Source of the DNA: Strongylocentrotus droebachiensis
Taxonomy: Eukaryota; Echinodermata; Echinoidea; Camarodonta; Strongylocentrotidae
Length of the DNA: 64,000 nt
Reading direction: 5' to 3'
Assembly: GCA_035222895.1 (NCBI GenBank)
Contig: JAVYIG010000405.1
Location: forward strand, 366,501 to 430,500
The position numbers and the translations under genes were made by a program. The notes under the pieces were generated by a model. It was given only the letters and a program-made list of their open reading frames with translations, had not been told where the DNA came from and made no database searches. This document shows positions 1 through 12,140 of the stretch, piece by piece (the stretch's first letter is position 1; every line of letters starts with the position of its first letter).

Positions 1-2107
1 GTTCACTCATTTGTTTTACTTATCCTATCCTGTCTCTGATATTATTTTCACCAACAACAAAACAATTTCCCCTAGGAAATCAAAGCGAGTCCACCAACGA
101 CAATCATGGGAGAGCCGAAATAAACAAACTCCACCAGTTGAAGGGATGGAATCCAATTATGCTTTAAAGTTTATGTAAGCTTTTATCCCTCGAGGCGTTT
201 ATACACGTTACTGCTTCTATGTTTTAAAGTCGACCTATTTTGATTAATCTGTTGCTTGTTATCTTGTACGGTCAGATTAACTCCGATAAATCAAAATCCA
301 GTGATGGCAACCAAGAGGGAGTATAGTTTCCTTAGTAAACACAAACTTCTAACGAAACAGTGTATTCGGTAAAAAGGATTTTTTTTTTGCCTCTAGTGGG
401 GCATCATATTTCTTGTTCAGGTCAAAAAAATAAAGAATGACAAAAAATACTAAAAATAGTTATGAAGATATCCAATTTTGCTCTTGCTCCGACACTTAAA
501 TTACTGAAATAGGTCAGTACAAGACACGCTAAAGATAAAAAGGGAAACAACTTGGTTAACGGAAAAAGCACACAAACTCATGAACTGAAATCCCATTGCG
601 TTTATCACCCATGGGTTATATGTAGATATCAATACTTCATTCCGTAACATCAAATTCCGAATGTCATTTCTGAGCGGAATAAGCAACCAACAAGAAACAA
701 AAATATTCAAATCACGAACTATTTTGTATTATACAACAAATTTCGTCCCAAATTATCACTTTATAACCGCAGTACTAATATTGCTTGTACTTTCAAAGTC
801 TCAATGAAAAATAAGCCTCAAATATAGCATTGCAAAATTGACTGAGGTTAAAGGTATTACAAAGTTTTGGGAAATTTTGAAAAATGGGTGGATAGTGATT
901 TTAATATATTTGGATGCCCCAGTGGATGTATTAAAAACACCAGAAATTTCAGCCCCTAAAACACTTGTGCTTTCGAGAAAAATTGAATATAAAGATTTAC
1001 CGGTGCATGCTCCCGGTAAATTTAGATAAATTTCAAATTGTACGGCCGTACAATGGTAGCTGCGACCATGAAAATCTCAGAGTATGTAGTTGTGGTATAT
1101 AATTTCCGAACGAGAATAGCTAATCAGTCAATTTTAGTCAAAAAACATTGTTTTATAGCTTAATTAATATCTTGACCTTGAGAGGGAGCTATTGAACATA
1201 AAGTGTTTATTATTTACAATTTCATAATTTTAGAGTCGATTTCGACCGCGACAACGATCACTGAATATTGTAGGATCGTATATGCTTCCAATATGTTCAT
1301 TTGAACCAAATTCATGACCCCATTACAAAACTTTTTATTACCTTTAAACTAACTCGTATAACACGGTTAAAGATATATTGGATGTCCATCATTATAAAGT
1401 AATATAGCAAACGACTAATATTAGTGAGTTGAATTACAATATTAACAAGAAGCCATACATTTTAATTAACTGTACTAACTAAAAGCTGCAGGCGATTCAA
1501 TTATAAATATAGTATAATAATCATTAGGGCGGTCATTATTAGAATATGTTCCATTATTTTGTCTGACATCATTCAAACGTTTTTTAAGATCATTAATAAT
1601 GTCCAAGTCTTTTTGCCTTTCCTCACGTCTTCTGTAAAAAAAGTAAATGGTCTTTTAAAAGAGGTTTCTATAATCATCGACGTTTATTTGATACGAAGAC
1701 GAGTCGTACATCATGATTGTCTTCGTAAACGAATTATTGATACGTCATTTAGTTTTTGTCACGACGTCAATCTGATCAATGAACGATTCCGTTGTCGATC
1801 CACGACTTCATTGGAACCTAATACTCCTGGTAAATCAAGGTGAAAAGGTCGCGTTTGTTATTGGGTGTACTAGTTGTCCCATTAAGCAATTACTTATCAT
1901 AGGAGCATGTAATCAATGCACAAAATAATGACTTCCAATAACCTTGCAAAAAAAAGGATAAGCATTTTTTAAGAGGGGGGGGTGGCAACCCCCTGGTAGC
2001 CATAATGTGTATGTAGTTCGGGAATATAGGTTAGGGAATGACGAAGAAATGAAGGAAGTGAAAAACATAGAGCAGATAAAAAATTTAAAAAAGGATTTTA
2101 CCCATTT
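1..2107. other. AT-rich unique sequence, no gene seen
   Basis: I see no recognisable gene here. Two short plus-strand open frames (838-1029 and 1559-1843) have no recognisable motif and no convincing splice context. The only structural feature I noted is an 18-bp perfect palindrome at 1037-1054. A run of G residues sits near 1975-1982. Confidence 0.6.
1037..1054. repeat. 18-bp perfect palindrome
   Basis: The sequence attgtacggccgtacaat equals its own reverse complement. It could be a dimeric DNA-binding site or chance. No neighbouring gene tells which. Confidence 0.6.
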
Positions 2108-2625
2108 TTAAAGGTACTATCTCCCATTTGCAGGCCCCCAAAGTGAAAAGGTTAAATTCCAACGGCATTTGAAAAACAATACTAATGTAAAACTTCCCTC
2201 AACTGGAAAGGGCTTGAAAACGACTTTTAGTGAGAAAATAACGACTATTAGTTGTCGAATGGACTTAAGTGATTGCAATCACCTCAGTAATAGTCAATTT
2301 TCAGACCTTTTTACCGAATGGTCGTACGTTTTGTGCTACACAAAGATTCAATCTGTTTAATTTTGGCCATTACAATAAGGTTATTGATGTAGACAAATGC
2401 TCATGTTATGTATGTTATTACCAAAGAAAAAAAGATGTCAGTCAGTCACTCAATAGTGTTTGACAGTGAAGCCTAAAAAAGTAAATGGGTTTCCTTGCAT
2501 AATTTGAATACTAGGACACTGCTAATGTCTAAATTCCACAGATAGGACATACATGACATCTTCATAATTCCTGCAAAGTTCTACATAATGTGATGTTGGC
2601 TGCAAAAGGAATATAGTATTTTTAA
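2108..2625 (+). mobile_element. TTAA-bounded non-autonomous DNA transposon, family A copy 1
   Basis: This segment is a diverged reverse-complement match to 46259-46738 along essentially its whole length. Recognisable shared blocks include the ends, the 'tgattgcaatcac' core, the 'cacaaagattcaatc' block and the 'gcaaaaggaatatagta' end. Its own ends are imperfect inverted repeats: aaaggtactatctcccattt on the left, and the complement of the right end reads like aaatactatattccttttgc. A TTAA lies at each boundary (2108-2111 and 2622-2625), as expected for TTAA-targeting elements such as piggyBac relatives. No transposase is present. Superfamily assignment is inference. Confidence 0.7.
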
Positions 2626-2892
2626 ACCTTGGCATAATCTTAACGGTTTGACATTTGGAAATTCGTGATTGTGCCACAGCCAAAGATCACAGGCATTAGG
2701 CCTGTGTATTTTATTTAAGACAAAATGTATAAATATTTAGTCATTGCCTTTGGACATGTGTTTTTAAAAATGCGAAGCTCATTAATAATGCATGTTTTTC
2801 TTTCCAAAGAGGCCTAAGAAGAAAAAAAAAGCAAGACAATCTTTTTTTAAATACTGAACAGAAAATACCTAACCCTAAAGGCCCTATTTCAT

Positions 2893-3367
2893 TGAGCGGC
2901 GAATGCTTGCGAACGTAGCGAATTTGGGGTTTCGTCAAGGTCCGTTAAAGGTTGTTAAAGGTTGCAAGAAAGTTCGCAAACAGTTTTCATTGTCGTAGAC
3001 AGTTTCCCGCAAACAGTTGCAAACAGTCGTAAGCCTTTGCAAACGGTTATAAGACGGTGTCGCTGAAGTTCTTTTTGATTCGACGATGCTAGCGACCACG
3101 TTACCATATGGTTCCTATATGAAACCGACCCATTGAGTACCTGGAGTTAACAAAAGGTCCCAAACATTCATAAAATAGTGGCAAAGGATTGGCAAATAGT
3201 TGTTAATCTTCGCGAAAACTGTCGCTAACATTCGTTTACAGTCGCTAATAATTGCCAACTGCCTTTCGCTAAGACTTTCGCAAAAGTTCGCTCAAATATT
3301 GCTAATTGTCGCTAAACATCGCTAAAAGTCGCTATTTCTCGCAACGTTCGCAAGCATTCGCCGCTCA
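2893..3367. mobile_element. MITE-like element with perfect 23-bp terminal inverted repeat
   Basis: The left end (2893-2915, beginning tgagcggcgaatgcttgcga) is the exact reverse complement of the right end (3345-3367). Flanking bases (ctatttcat, and the complement of gatagatag) are also partly alike, so the true termini may be slightly further out. The inside is built from many degenerate short words: 'gcaaacagt' and 'ttgcaaac' in the left half, 'gtcgctaa' and 'ttcgctaa' in the right half. It could therefore fold over much of its length. There is no coding potential. The superfamily is not recognised. Confidence 0.75.
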
Positions 3368-4745
3368 GATAGATAGGCCATGAATGACAAAGGGCACACA
3401 CAACTACAAATACTCGGCACATGGGTACGCACACCCTCACCCACAACCTCACCTACGTCATTCAACTTAGGAGTAATTGTAAATACAAGCGTATGGGGAA
3501 ATTATTACATCGAATACAAGTCAGGCTTGAGTTTCAGGATATCCTTCGCTCTTGCCTGTCTAAAAATTCAACGATCCTTATATTCTGTATGCTGCTTTAT
3601 ACCAACAATCTAATATCTAATATTTCAATTAATCAATTGTATTCATTAAGTGACTTTATCTCTACAGTTAGAAAGAATTTTAGCGTCTTTTGTGTCCCGA
3701 TCATACTGCCTTTTTAATCGTTTTCTTTTTTCGGGTTCATTCTTATCCTTCACATTTGACATATTCGAAGGTTTTGTTATTGCTTGTTTGCAATGACATG
3801 ATCGGAAATAAATGATGTTGTGTCTCGTGGATTCTTTGTGATACGTTTATTCCTTTTCCTGTTTTATGTGGAATGGGCCTTGTTGTCCGGCTCTGTTTGT
3901 CACTCCATATTTTGATTATATTTTTGGTTATTTCTGTTCATTGCAATTTTTTACTGTACCATTTATTGTTGTTAAATGCATGTATACCTATACTGCATCG
4001 CCATGATTACAGGTTGTTTTTAATTTCCATTGTTATCGAATTGTGGAAAAAATTGATTTAAATTGAATTTACCATGTTTACGACTGAAGTCAATTCTTGT
4101 AGAACATAAAAAACGAATTAATATTTAACGAGATCAATTACCAAACATAACTGCTTTGTGAAATGCTAAGTTAATGCATTGAATTCTTATAACATACAAT
4201 CTAGATTAGATATGAAAACATGATTGAGAGGAGTTATTACATTTTATGAAGGAAATATATGGGATCTCTTTTTAATATCTTTATGTGCTAATGGGAAAAT
4301 AACAAATTATTTATTTTTAAAAGGGTATTTCGATTCCAGTGCAAATGAGCCATTGCAGTTCTATCACTTTTTTTTTTAATTTGAAGTGGATTTGTAAATA
4401 TTGATATTCAGTTAAGTAGAACTGGGTCTCAAAAGTTGGAAAAAAAACTCGCCCACTGTAATAGTTTTTTATACCACCTCTGTCATTTCCGCGAGCCCCT
4501 TTTAGGGCAACGATAAGCGAGAAAAATGGTATGTAATTACATTCGTTAATCAAAGATCTCTTTTGCCTTAAACAAATTGTTCCTCGTTTAATACGATTTA
4601 GCCCACTCGTAGTAAATGTGAATAAAGAATGTTCTCGATGGCGGATATTTCCTCTTTCTGATACCCGTTCACATGCCGCTCAACATTTGGTATTAATTCT
4701 GATAATGCAAAGTATAAGAGTACTGTACCCAACGGACTATATGGA
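3368..4745. other. unannotated AT-rich sequence
   Basis: Only short open frames without motifs are present, and several overlap in different frames around 3380-3720. I see nothing I can support as a gene or repeat. Confidence 0.55.
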
Positions 4746-5110
4746 TTAAAGATAAAGTTGAGTTCTGGCCATGCGATTGCATTGTGAAAGAAACAATGTA
4801 GAATCGATCAGAAAAGGTTGATCATCTAGCTTATAAGTATTCTTCTGGAATCATCAAAATGATAAGAAATTTGGCCCAGTCTTGGTAATGTTACAAGCAC
4901 TGAACACAGAAAGGTGTATATGGGACTACACAACATTATAGCATAACATTTTGTCCCGATTTGTATGATGTTACATACCATATTTTGAATATTAAAATTA
5001 ACATTTTCAGAGAACATTCTCTATCTGATGTTCTTGCACACTTGCATAATACAATAATAACGCTCACAAATTATTGTTCACCTCTTCCCAGAACTCAACC
5101 TTCTCTTTAA
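4746..5110 (+). mobile_element. TTAA-bounded MITE, family B copy 1
   Basis: The ends form an inverted repeat of about 23 bp: ttaaagataaagttgagttc at the left, and the complement of the right end starts ttaaagagaaggttgagttc. TTAA is present at both extremities (4746-4749, 5107-5110). The same body occurs at 6985-7373 and, split by an insertion, at 50272-51192. Shared internal blocks include 'catcaaaatgataagaaatt' and 'gatgttct..cacacttgca'. There is no coding capacity, so it would depend on a transposase in trans. Confidence 0.85.
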
Positions 5111-5369
5111 GTAAACCTATATTATAAACCTTTACCTCATGTCATAATCGCGTATGAAGTAGAATCAATGAGCGGAAAAATATGAGAACAATTGCCGGCG
5201 TCACTATTATGTGGTTCCTATTTCCCCTTAATTAAGATGAAATTAATTCAGCGTGAAAGAAAATAGTACTGCGAACATGGAAATATAATTATTCCATCCA
5301 GGGTATGTGTCATAAAAATAAGTTTCGCACATGTCAGAATGGCGACAAAATGAGGGACATGTGCGAAAT

Positions 5370-5393
5370 GAAAGAGAGAAAGAGAAAGAGAGA

Positions 5394-5435
<42 letters not shown>

Positions 5436-5785
5436 AAGAGAGAAAAGAGAGAGAGAGAGAGAAGGAGAGAGAGAAAGAGAGAGACAGACAGAGAGAGAGG
5501 GGGGTTGAAGGAGAGATGAGGGAGTGGGAATGAGAGTGAAAGGGAAAGGGATAGATGGAAAGCTAGCGAAAAGATAAGAAAGAAATTGAGGAACAGACAC
5601 AGAATTAGAAAGTGGGATGGGAAGGAAGAGTCAGACACGCGGAGTAAAAGATATAGGGAAGGCATGAAAGAGGGGGCAGGGGAATATAAGGAAGAGAGGA
5701 GGAGAACGAGTAAGAGACAATGATTGTAAAGAAAATGGTGCATAAAGAGACACTCAAAAGCAAAAAGGGAGGGGGAGAGAGACAC
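5370..5785 (+). repeat. long purine-rich tract with (GA)n core
   Basis: Near-pure GA/GAAA repeats run from about 5370 to 5503. Strongly purine-biased but non-periodic sequence continues for another ~280 bp. Both strands give long low-complexity open frames (for example 5243-5809 on the minus strand) that are translations of this tract, not genes. Homopurine mirror tracts of this kind can form triplex (H-DNA). Confidence 0.9.
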
Positions 5786-5832
5786 AAACACAGACGCTAA
5801 CACACACACGTGCGATCACACACGCCCACACA
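5786..5832 (+). repeat. imperfect (CA)n microsatellite
   Basis: Interrupted CACA runs directly follow the purine tract, making a compound simple repeat. Confidence 0.8.
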
Positions 5833-6984
5833 AAAGAGGCAGGTAAAAAATATGAACATTGTTACTTTTTGTTGTTGCTGTTGAAAGAAACATCCAACAG
5901 CATAGTCAAATCATTTCGTATACTTGAAATAAATAATTCAGGATCTTTACTTTATATGAGACTGGCATAATTTGAAATTACATCGGTGAATGTAAAATCT
6001 CTCATGAAATACTACAAAGTATATTTTACCATCCTGACCAAATGCAATAAAGCTCTACTTGAAAATCACACGATGTGACTTAGTTGCGGTTTTGTGTTGC
6101 TTGTTCACATACGGTAACACATTGCCGTATAGAGTTTTTTTTTTTAAATACAGCAGCTGCTTTATTTATGAGTGAACTTACTTTGATTTATTGAGGAAAC
6201 TAAAGTTACCGTCGTTTAATTATAATAATGGAGAGCAATATTCTTCAAAAGGTAATTTACCTGAATTTTATTATGGCACCCTCCTGGCTCACACAAGATT
6301 TGTGATAATGGATGTATTTAGGAGAACAAAATTGTGATATACAGCCTATAGGCTTAGTGTAGTTTCTTTTTTCAATTTTGCAATGCTTCATGAAAAAAGG
6401 GCCATTTTGTACGTACATTTTTAGGTAAACGTGGCATAAACAGGAGTTTTGTTTTATTAGAATTTAGATCGGCCAAAATATTCCCTTTATTTAGAAAAGA
6501 ATCAACATTTACGAATGACTACTTGCGAAGAGGAATCATATGAGAGATACGGAGTACATGTATGTGGACTTTCACTGTAAAGGAAGTTTGCTTTTTTCAC
6601 TGACCATCGATAAGCCTGAGGCATAAGAATCAGCTTACCCTAAACAGTAATCGGTCGTTTAATGGGAACGCGCATAATTGATTTCCTAACAGTTCTTTCA
6701 AGAGATTTGTATCAGACACGGATACCGAATCTTTTAATCCAGTTACCTTTTATTCGGTCGGATATGTTTCAGAATCATGATCATCTACCTGTTGTTTTGT
6801 TTAAACCATCAATCAATCTCGATTGGTTTGTGAACAAATGATCATCCATTCTATTTCCAGCGCCAAGCGACTTCATTTGATTTTTAATCAAGCACGTCAA
6901 ATCATACGGCGGTAAATTCTGCCATTTCACTATTAGGTTCCCACAGCAAACAGGATATTTCATGTCATATCTCATAATCGACAT
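5833..6984. other. unannotated sequence between repeats
   Basis: AT-rich sequence with no open frame above about 70 codons and no motif I recognise. Confidence 0.55.
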
Positions 6985-7373
6985 TTAAAGATAAAGTTGA
7001 GTTCTGGTCATGCGATAGCATTGTCAAAGAAACGGTGTGGAATCGAGCAAAAAAAGTTGATCATGTACATGTAGCATACAAGTATTGGTGTGTACTGCAA
7101 CGTTCTGGAGTCATCAAAATGATAAGAAATTTGGCACAGTCTTGGTAAAGTAACAAGCACTGTTCACAGAAAGATGTATATTGGACTACACAAACATTAT
7201 GGCATACAAATCGAGCCTCATTTTAAAGCTGTTACTTGTCATATTTAGAATATGAAGGCATTTGAAGAGCCATGCTTTTCAGGAACATTTTTTTCTCCGA
7301 TGTTCTTCCACACTTGCAAAATAAACTCACCAATTATTTGTGACCACTCCCCAGAACTCAAACTTCTCTTTAA
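6985..7373 (+). mobile_element. TTAA-bounded MITE, family B copy 2
   Basis: Second copy of the 4746-5110 family in the same orientation, about 2.2 kb downstream. Left end is ttaaagataaagttgagttc; right end is ccagaactcaaacttctctt followed by TAA. TTAA occurs at 6985-6988 and 7370-7373. It carries a longer middle than copy 1 ('catgtacatgtagcatacaa', 'gtgtactgcaacgttctgg') that is partly shared with copy 3, so copy 1 has probably lost a short internal stretch. Confidence 0.85.
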
Positions 7374-8389
7374 ATTCATTATTATCCACTAGTTATCCAT
7401 TATTATTCACTGACGCATAAATCATACATGTTTGTATTGAATTCAATTAAGGTTTGATACGTTCCGTCTCGAAAAGAACTCAATAATTGGCTGGCCCAGG
7501 AAAGCGTGCTTGCAAAATAGAACATGATGAAGTAGTATGTAATCAAGGTGTACATAAAGGGCAAATTAATTTTAAATTATTAGGCTATGAATCACTTTAT
7601 GGCGCAAACGATTATCCACAATTAAATAAGACATTCCACTGCTAATTAACCCGTTGAAAACTGGGTTCTCGCATTCACATAGGCCTTAATACAGGAGCCG
7701 CCCGGTTTTAGTAGGCAATGGGTTATTCCTTTCTTACATATTCATGTCTTCTTTTGTTTATACATACACACATATTATAATTGTGTGTCCTCATCAAGTT
7801 ATTTAACAATCTAGCATGTGTGAAAGCAATTTAAACGATGCTCTAAGGACTGAATTTAGAGATACCTTACTGTTATACAAACCACCCCAATTAACGTAAG
7901 ATTGGAAGACAACAACAAAATGACCCGGAGGAATAATGATACTGGCTTTTAGGAACGATTCAACCGTACATTGATATAATTGGGTCGAAGAAATAGTCTT
8001 CCTTATCTTCCAGCTATCAGCTATCATACTATTTTGCATGCATGAATTAAGAGATATAATTCATTTTTGTCGTCTAGGTAAAGTTCAAGGTAAAAAAAAT
8101 GCCGGGCTAGCTCAAACAAGCAGAAATAATAATTACACGCATTTCCGTTAGGTGCGAATTAAATATTGAGTTTGTTGAAACTTTTCCAACTCATCGAGAC
8201 AATTGTATTTCTTCCGAAAGCCTGGATGGACATTAATAAGATAATAAGATGGAGGAAAATAAGCATGAGATAAAATGTGATGTCGTCCTGCATTTAAAGC
8301 TGGAGTGACATGGACTGCTTCTGACAAGCACGATATCATGTATCTATCCTAGCTTCATAATCTAAATCCTATTTGACATTTGCCAAATC
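7374..8389. other. unannotated sequence
   Basis: Short minus-strand frames (7803-8039, 8148-8339) have no recognisable domain. Nothing else stands out. Confidence 0.5.
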
Positions 8390-8889
8390 TTCCAAATCAA
8401 GACATGCAATTCCTCATCTCACTTCATATCATTGCCCCCATCTCGCGCTCTCTCTCTCTCTCGCTTTCTCTCTAACAAAATAGATCTATCTCTTCTCGTC
8501 TATTCATATTTTTCGCCTATTTTGCCCCCTTCTCTATTTGATTGTGTATTGTCCCTCAGACAGTCTCTATCTTCAAACTCTGTTAGGTATTAATAAAATA
8601 TATCCGTATCGATTCTAATTTCCTTTTTGCGGCTCGCCTTTCCTTTCGTTATGCCCTCTATGTCTCTATTTATTCCCTGATATCTCTCTCTTTATATATA
8701 TCGCTCTGTCTCTCTGTCTCTCTGTCTCTCTTTCTCTTATCCTCCTCCTCCTCCCTTTTCATTTCATAGTTTTATTATATAGCTCTAAATTCAACTTCAT
8801 ATATATTTAAAACCCTGATCTCCCTGCCCCCTTCTCTTCTCTTTTCTCACTTGTTCTTTTCTTCTTCTCTGTCTCTCTCTACCTACCTA

Positions 8890-8943
<54 letters not shown>

Positions 8944-8945
8944 CA
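8390..8945 (+). repeat. pyrimidine-rich region ending in (C)9 and (CT)n
   Basis: Pyrimidine-biased DNA with CT runs at 8450-8474 and scattered TCTC words to 8880. A C run near 8890-8898 then joins an uninterrupted CT dinucleotide tract to about 8940. Confidence 0.9.
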
Positions 8946-9569
8946 CTTACTAACTCGCTGTCTATAATGTACAGGGTTTTTATTCTACGATTTATTTGAT
9001 CTAGTAGGAACTTAATTTGATCCACAGTACACGTGAACGACGTTTCAGGTAATCTCATGATGGGGGTTCATTACTATTACGCCGCATGTTGTACTTTTTG
9101 CTTCAAATCTATGTTAACAAAATATCGATGAGCCATATATAGTGAGCAGATTAATGGCGATTCGGGACCGATACAAAATTCCGAAATACAATTAAATCAT
9201 TAATTTTCTTTGCAATGAAGAGTGAAGTCCATGTTTAAGGGAAATTAGTATTTAGTTTGTTCAAAATTGATATTGATGATCAATTCTCGTTTGATAAGCA
9301 AAATGTCTGCGTTCTCTTTTTATTGAGCTTCAGGTTCGTGTGTATGTGTATTGTATTAACATATATGTTTTCACAATGCCTTTTGTATTGTTAGAAGATG
9401 CGAATCACAGCATTTAATTCTTGAACTGCAAAACAAAAATGGAAATACTTATATTAAAATCACCCATAATTTAATTGTATCCATGTGTACATGTATGTAA
9501 GCATGATGGTAGATAGAAACGCACACATGAAGTGGTAGAGAGGGTGAGCGATAGAGGCAAAGGAGAAGG
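8946..9569. other. unannotated AT-rich sequence
   Basis: No gene-like frame and no repeat structure seen. Confidence 0.5.
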
Positions 9570-9570
9570 G

Positions 9571-9602
<32 letters not shown>

Positions 9603-9761
9603 AAAGAGAGTGACTTGTCATTAGAGGGAGTGGAAGAAGGAAAGAGACAGAAAACGCGCGTATGTGTGAGGTCGAGAAGGGTATTGAGTGTCAGTGTGGG
9701 TGTGCGCATTGTGTGTGCGTGTGCGTGTGTGTGTGTATGTGTATGTGTTTGAGAGAGAGAT
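9570..9761 (+). repeat. compound (GA)n ... (GT)n microsatellite
   Basis: A GA tract at 9570-9610 is followed by a GT/GC-rich tract at 9690-9750 and a short GA tract at 9751-9761. Open frames here on both strands are low-complexity. Confidence 0.85.
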
Positions 9762-10187
9762 AACACATCATGATGATGGAAAAAGAGAGATAGATACGGG
9801 AAGTTCAAGCGCGGTTAAAGGAACTACATTGCTAGCCCGGAGCTCAACAGGATCAAGACGTTGGCCAAAGAGCGTCATGATATCATAACCCAAAAGCACA
9901 ATAAAAATCTAAGTCCACGAGGCGCCATTATCGGATCATGTAAAAAAAAAAAAACATATTTGGAGAACGCAAAACGTTTAAAAAGAGTTTAAAAGAGAAA
10001 AGTAAAGGGTAAATGGCACGGGTCTTTGTGCCATTAAACATTCCATCGCTACTTTAAGCAGCTATTGATGAACGTTATTGACCATGTAGGTCCTCTGAAC
10101 ATCATTTATAGTCATATAATGTAGATATAAACGCCAGTGCTTACATCCACAGAACGCTGAGGGAAATGACATGTTGCAAAGATGTAT
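9762..10187. other. unannotated sequence
   Basis: Contains an A run around 9941-9953; otherwise nothing distinctive. Confidence 0.5.
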
Positions 10188-10469
10188 CTAGGTTTCATTA
10201 TTACTTAAGTTGTGTCTGTCTGTGGTGAAAAAAACTAGAGTTTGACTCAATTTATTATTTTGAATTGACTCGATTCGACTCGAGTAACATACCATTCTAA
10301 ACTTGACCCCTGGTGACCCTACTTGATTATAAACTGGAGCTTCAGAAACTCGGCGAGGACAATTTGCTTTCTTGCATTTTGAGGGCCGTACTGCAGTTTT
10401 TAATGTATCGAATTCTAAATCTTCATCTACTTCTTCATTTTGAAGACACTTCCGACAACAATAAATCAA
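10188..10469 (-). CDS. weak candidate exon, cysteine-containing, function unknown
   Basis: The minus strand carries a 93-codon open frame whose first two-thirds look protein-like: an N-terminal CCRKC cluster, an acidic stretch NEEVDEDLEF, and a basic cysteine-bearing stretch KCKKANCPRR. After the codons for VKFRM the sequence reads gtatgt, a plausible splice donor, and the codons beyond that point look random. That would fit an exon ending there. Upstream I find only a poor acceptor (ending cggaag) with a weak pyrimidine tract. I do not recognise the family. A chance frame is the leading alternative. Confidence 0.2.
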   Translation of the reverse strand: MIYCCRKCLQNEEVDEDLEFDTLKTAVRPSKCKKANCPRRVSEAPVYNQVGSPGVKFRMVCYSSRIESIQNNKLSQTLVFFTTDRHNLSNNET

Positions 10470-11908
10470 TTTAAAGTTCGCGCAGATATTTTTTTTTTTT
10501 TTAAAGATACACTGGAGTAATCGTCCTAGTCAGAATAATGCATAAAGCAAAGCAATAACAGATATTCACTACACACACAAACACACACGCACGCACACAC
10601 ACGCAGTCACGCACTACGGTAACAAACTCGGAAGCATTAAGCTTGAACTCAATCCTCAACAATTACACTACAACATAATTATGCTTGGTGTGGCTAATGG
10701 TGATATTTTGGTCTGACTGACCTTTTATAGTACGCATACGAAAACAAAGTGGACTTTCAAAATAACTTTTGGCTCGTTTGAACAAAAGCTCAGCATTTTA
10801 TATTCAATTGTTTTATTGATTCCTATAGTGTCATCGAATGGACACGATGCCCTGTGCTTCCGTACTAATAGGAAGGTCAGTTATTTTGCATTTTCGAGAT
10901 TGAAAAAAAAAAACGACGGACACCTCTCTTTACAAAGCGTATTCACGCAGTCATGTGACTGGCATTCAGAATGGTAACACGTCATCGCTGTTGTATCCGT
11001 CGTCATTGAGGACATGTGCATACGGAAGCCATTGGTGTCGCGAGTATGACAACGTACCATTCTTCTACGCCAAATCTTCCATGTCCTCGTCTATTTGCTC
11101 TCCTTATGAAGAAAAACAAGTCTTGACGCCCGTAGTTGGTATTTTGACACATAAACATCTGTCAGTGTTTGAAAGACACGCTCTTCCAATTCAAATAGAA
11201 GGAAAAAGGGGATGTGAAAGAAGAAGAAGACGACATTTCATTTGAAGCCTCGGAAGATGGAAAGTATTTAACGATGAAAAGACAGCGTCAAAGCATCAAA
11301 ACAGTTAACATGCCCGTCAAATATGAATTTCCCTCTTTTCGTCATCCTTAATACCGACGCCGAGTCTCTGAATACCTTTCACGTCTCTACATAAGCCCTT
11401 TGCCTCTATTTTTCCTTCTCTCTTTATCTCTCCCCTCATTGATCTACATAATTTTATCGCTGTACTTCTCATTCCCTCCTTTTATCTACCCTCTGTCTTT
11501 GTATGTGTATGTTTTGCTTGGGAAGTTCACATGGAAAGTGAGGAACGAACTTTTTAACTCGTACTTTACATGACTTGTATTTAACTGTACAATAAATAAC
11601 CCGTTTTCACTAGCGGTATATAGAAATTAGGGAAGAAATAGTGGCAACTTATACTTCACCTGCTTCAGTGGTTTATTATCATACAAATTGTATTATGTGG
11701 TCATTATGTTTTCATCAGACGTTGTGTGATATTCATTATTAACTTGATTGGGATTGAAATTGCCGAATTGTCAATAAAGCAGAGGCCTATGTTTTCCGTG
11801 TAATTTGCGCTCATATTGAGGTTATTTTTTAAATATTTTTTTTAAGATACCAAAACACATCTTCGGCATTGTTTTTAAATAAATTTGTCTTAAACGGCAT
11901 TATAATTT
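10470..11908. other. unannotated sequence with a short (CA)n tract
   Basis: An imperfect CA microsatellite occupies about 10570-10605. A 96-codon plus-strand frame at 10955-11245 has no recognisable domain. Pyrimidine-rich sequence runs near 11395-11500. Confidence 0.5.
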
Positions 11909-11980
11909 GTTTGTTGTTGCTGTTGTTATCGTTGTTGTTGTGTGTGCGTGTGTGTGTGGGTGTTTCTTTCTTTCTTTTTG
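11909..11980 (+). repeat. compound (TTG)n-(GT)n-(TTTC)n
   Basis: Three adjoining simple repeats: TTG-type to 11940, GT-type to about 11960, TTTC-type to about 11980. Confidence 0.85.
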
Positions 11981-12140
11981 TCGCGGTCATCTTGCTGTTT
12001 GAATTGATGTTGTGTTGTTACCCAAAATTAAATAGACGGAGTATCAATTATCATCTTGAAGTTCATGAATCCCTTCTCAACATGCTCTATCTCCTCTTTC
12101 TTTCCAATCCGTTTTGCCCTACCTGTGTTTAATCTTTTTG

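Noticed and set aside
5243-5809. 188-codon minus-strand open frame
   Set aside because: It is the translation of the purine/(GA)n tract, giving Ser/Leu/Phe runs with no domain; simple-sequence artefact.
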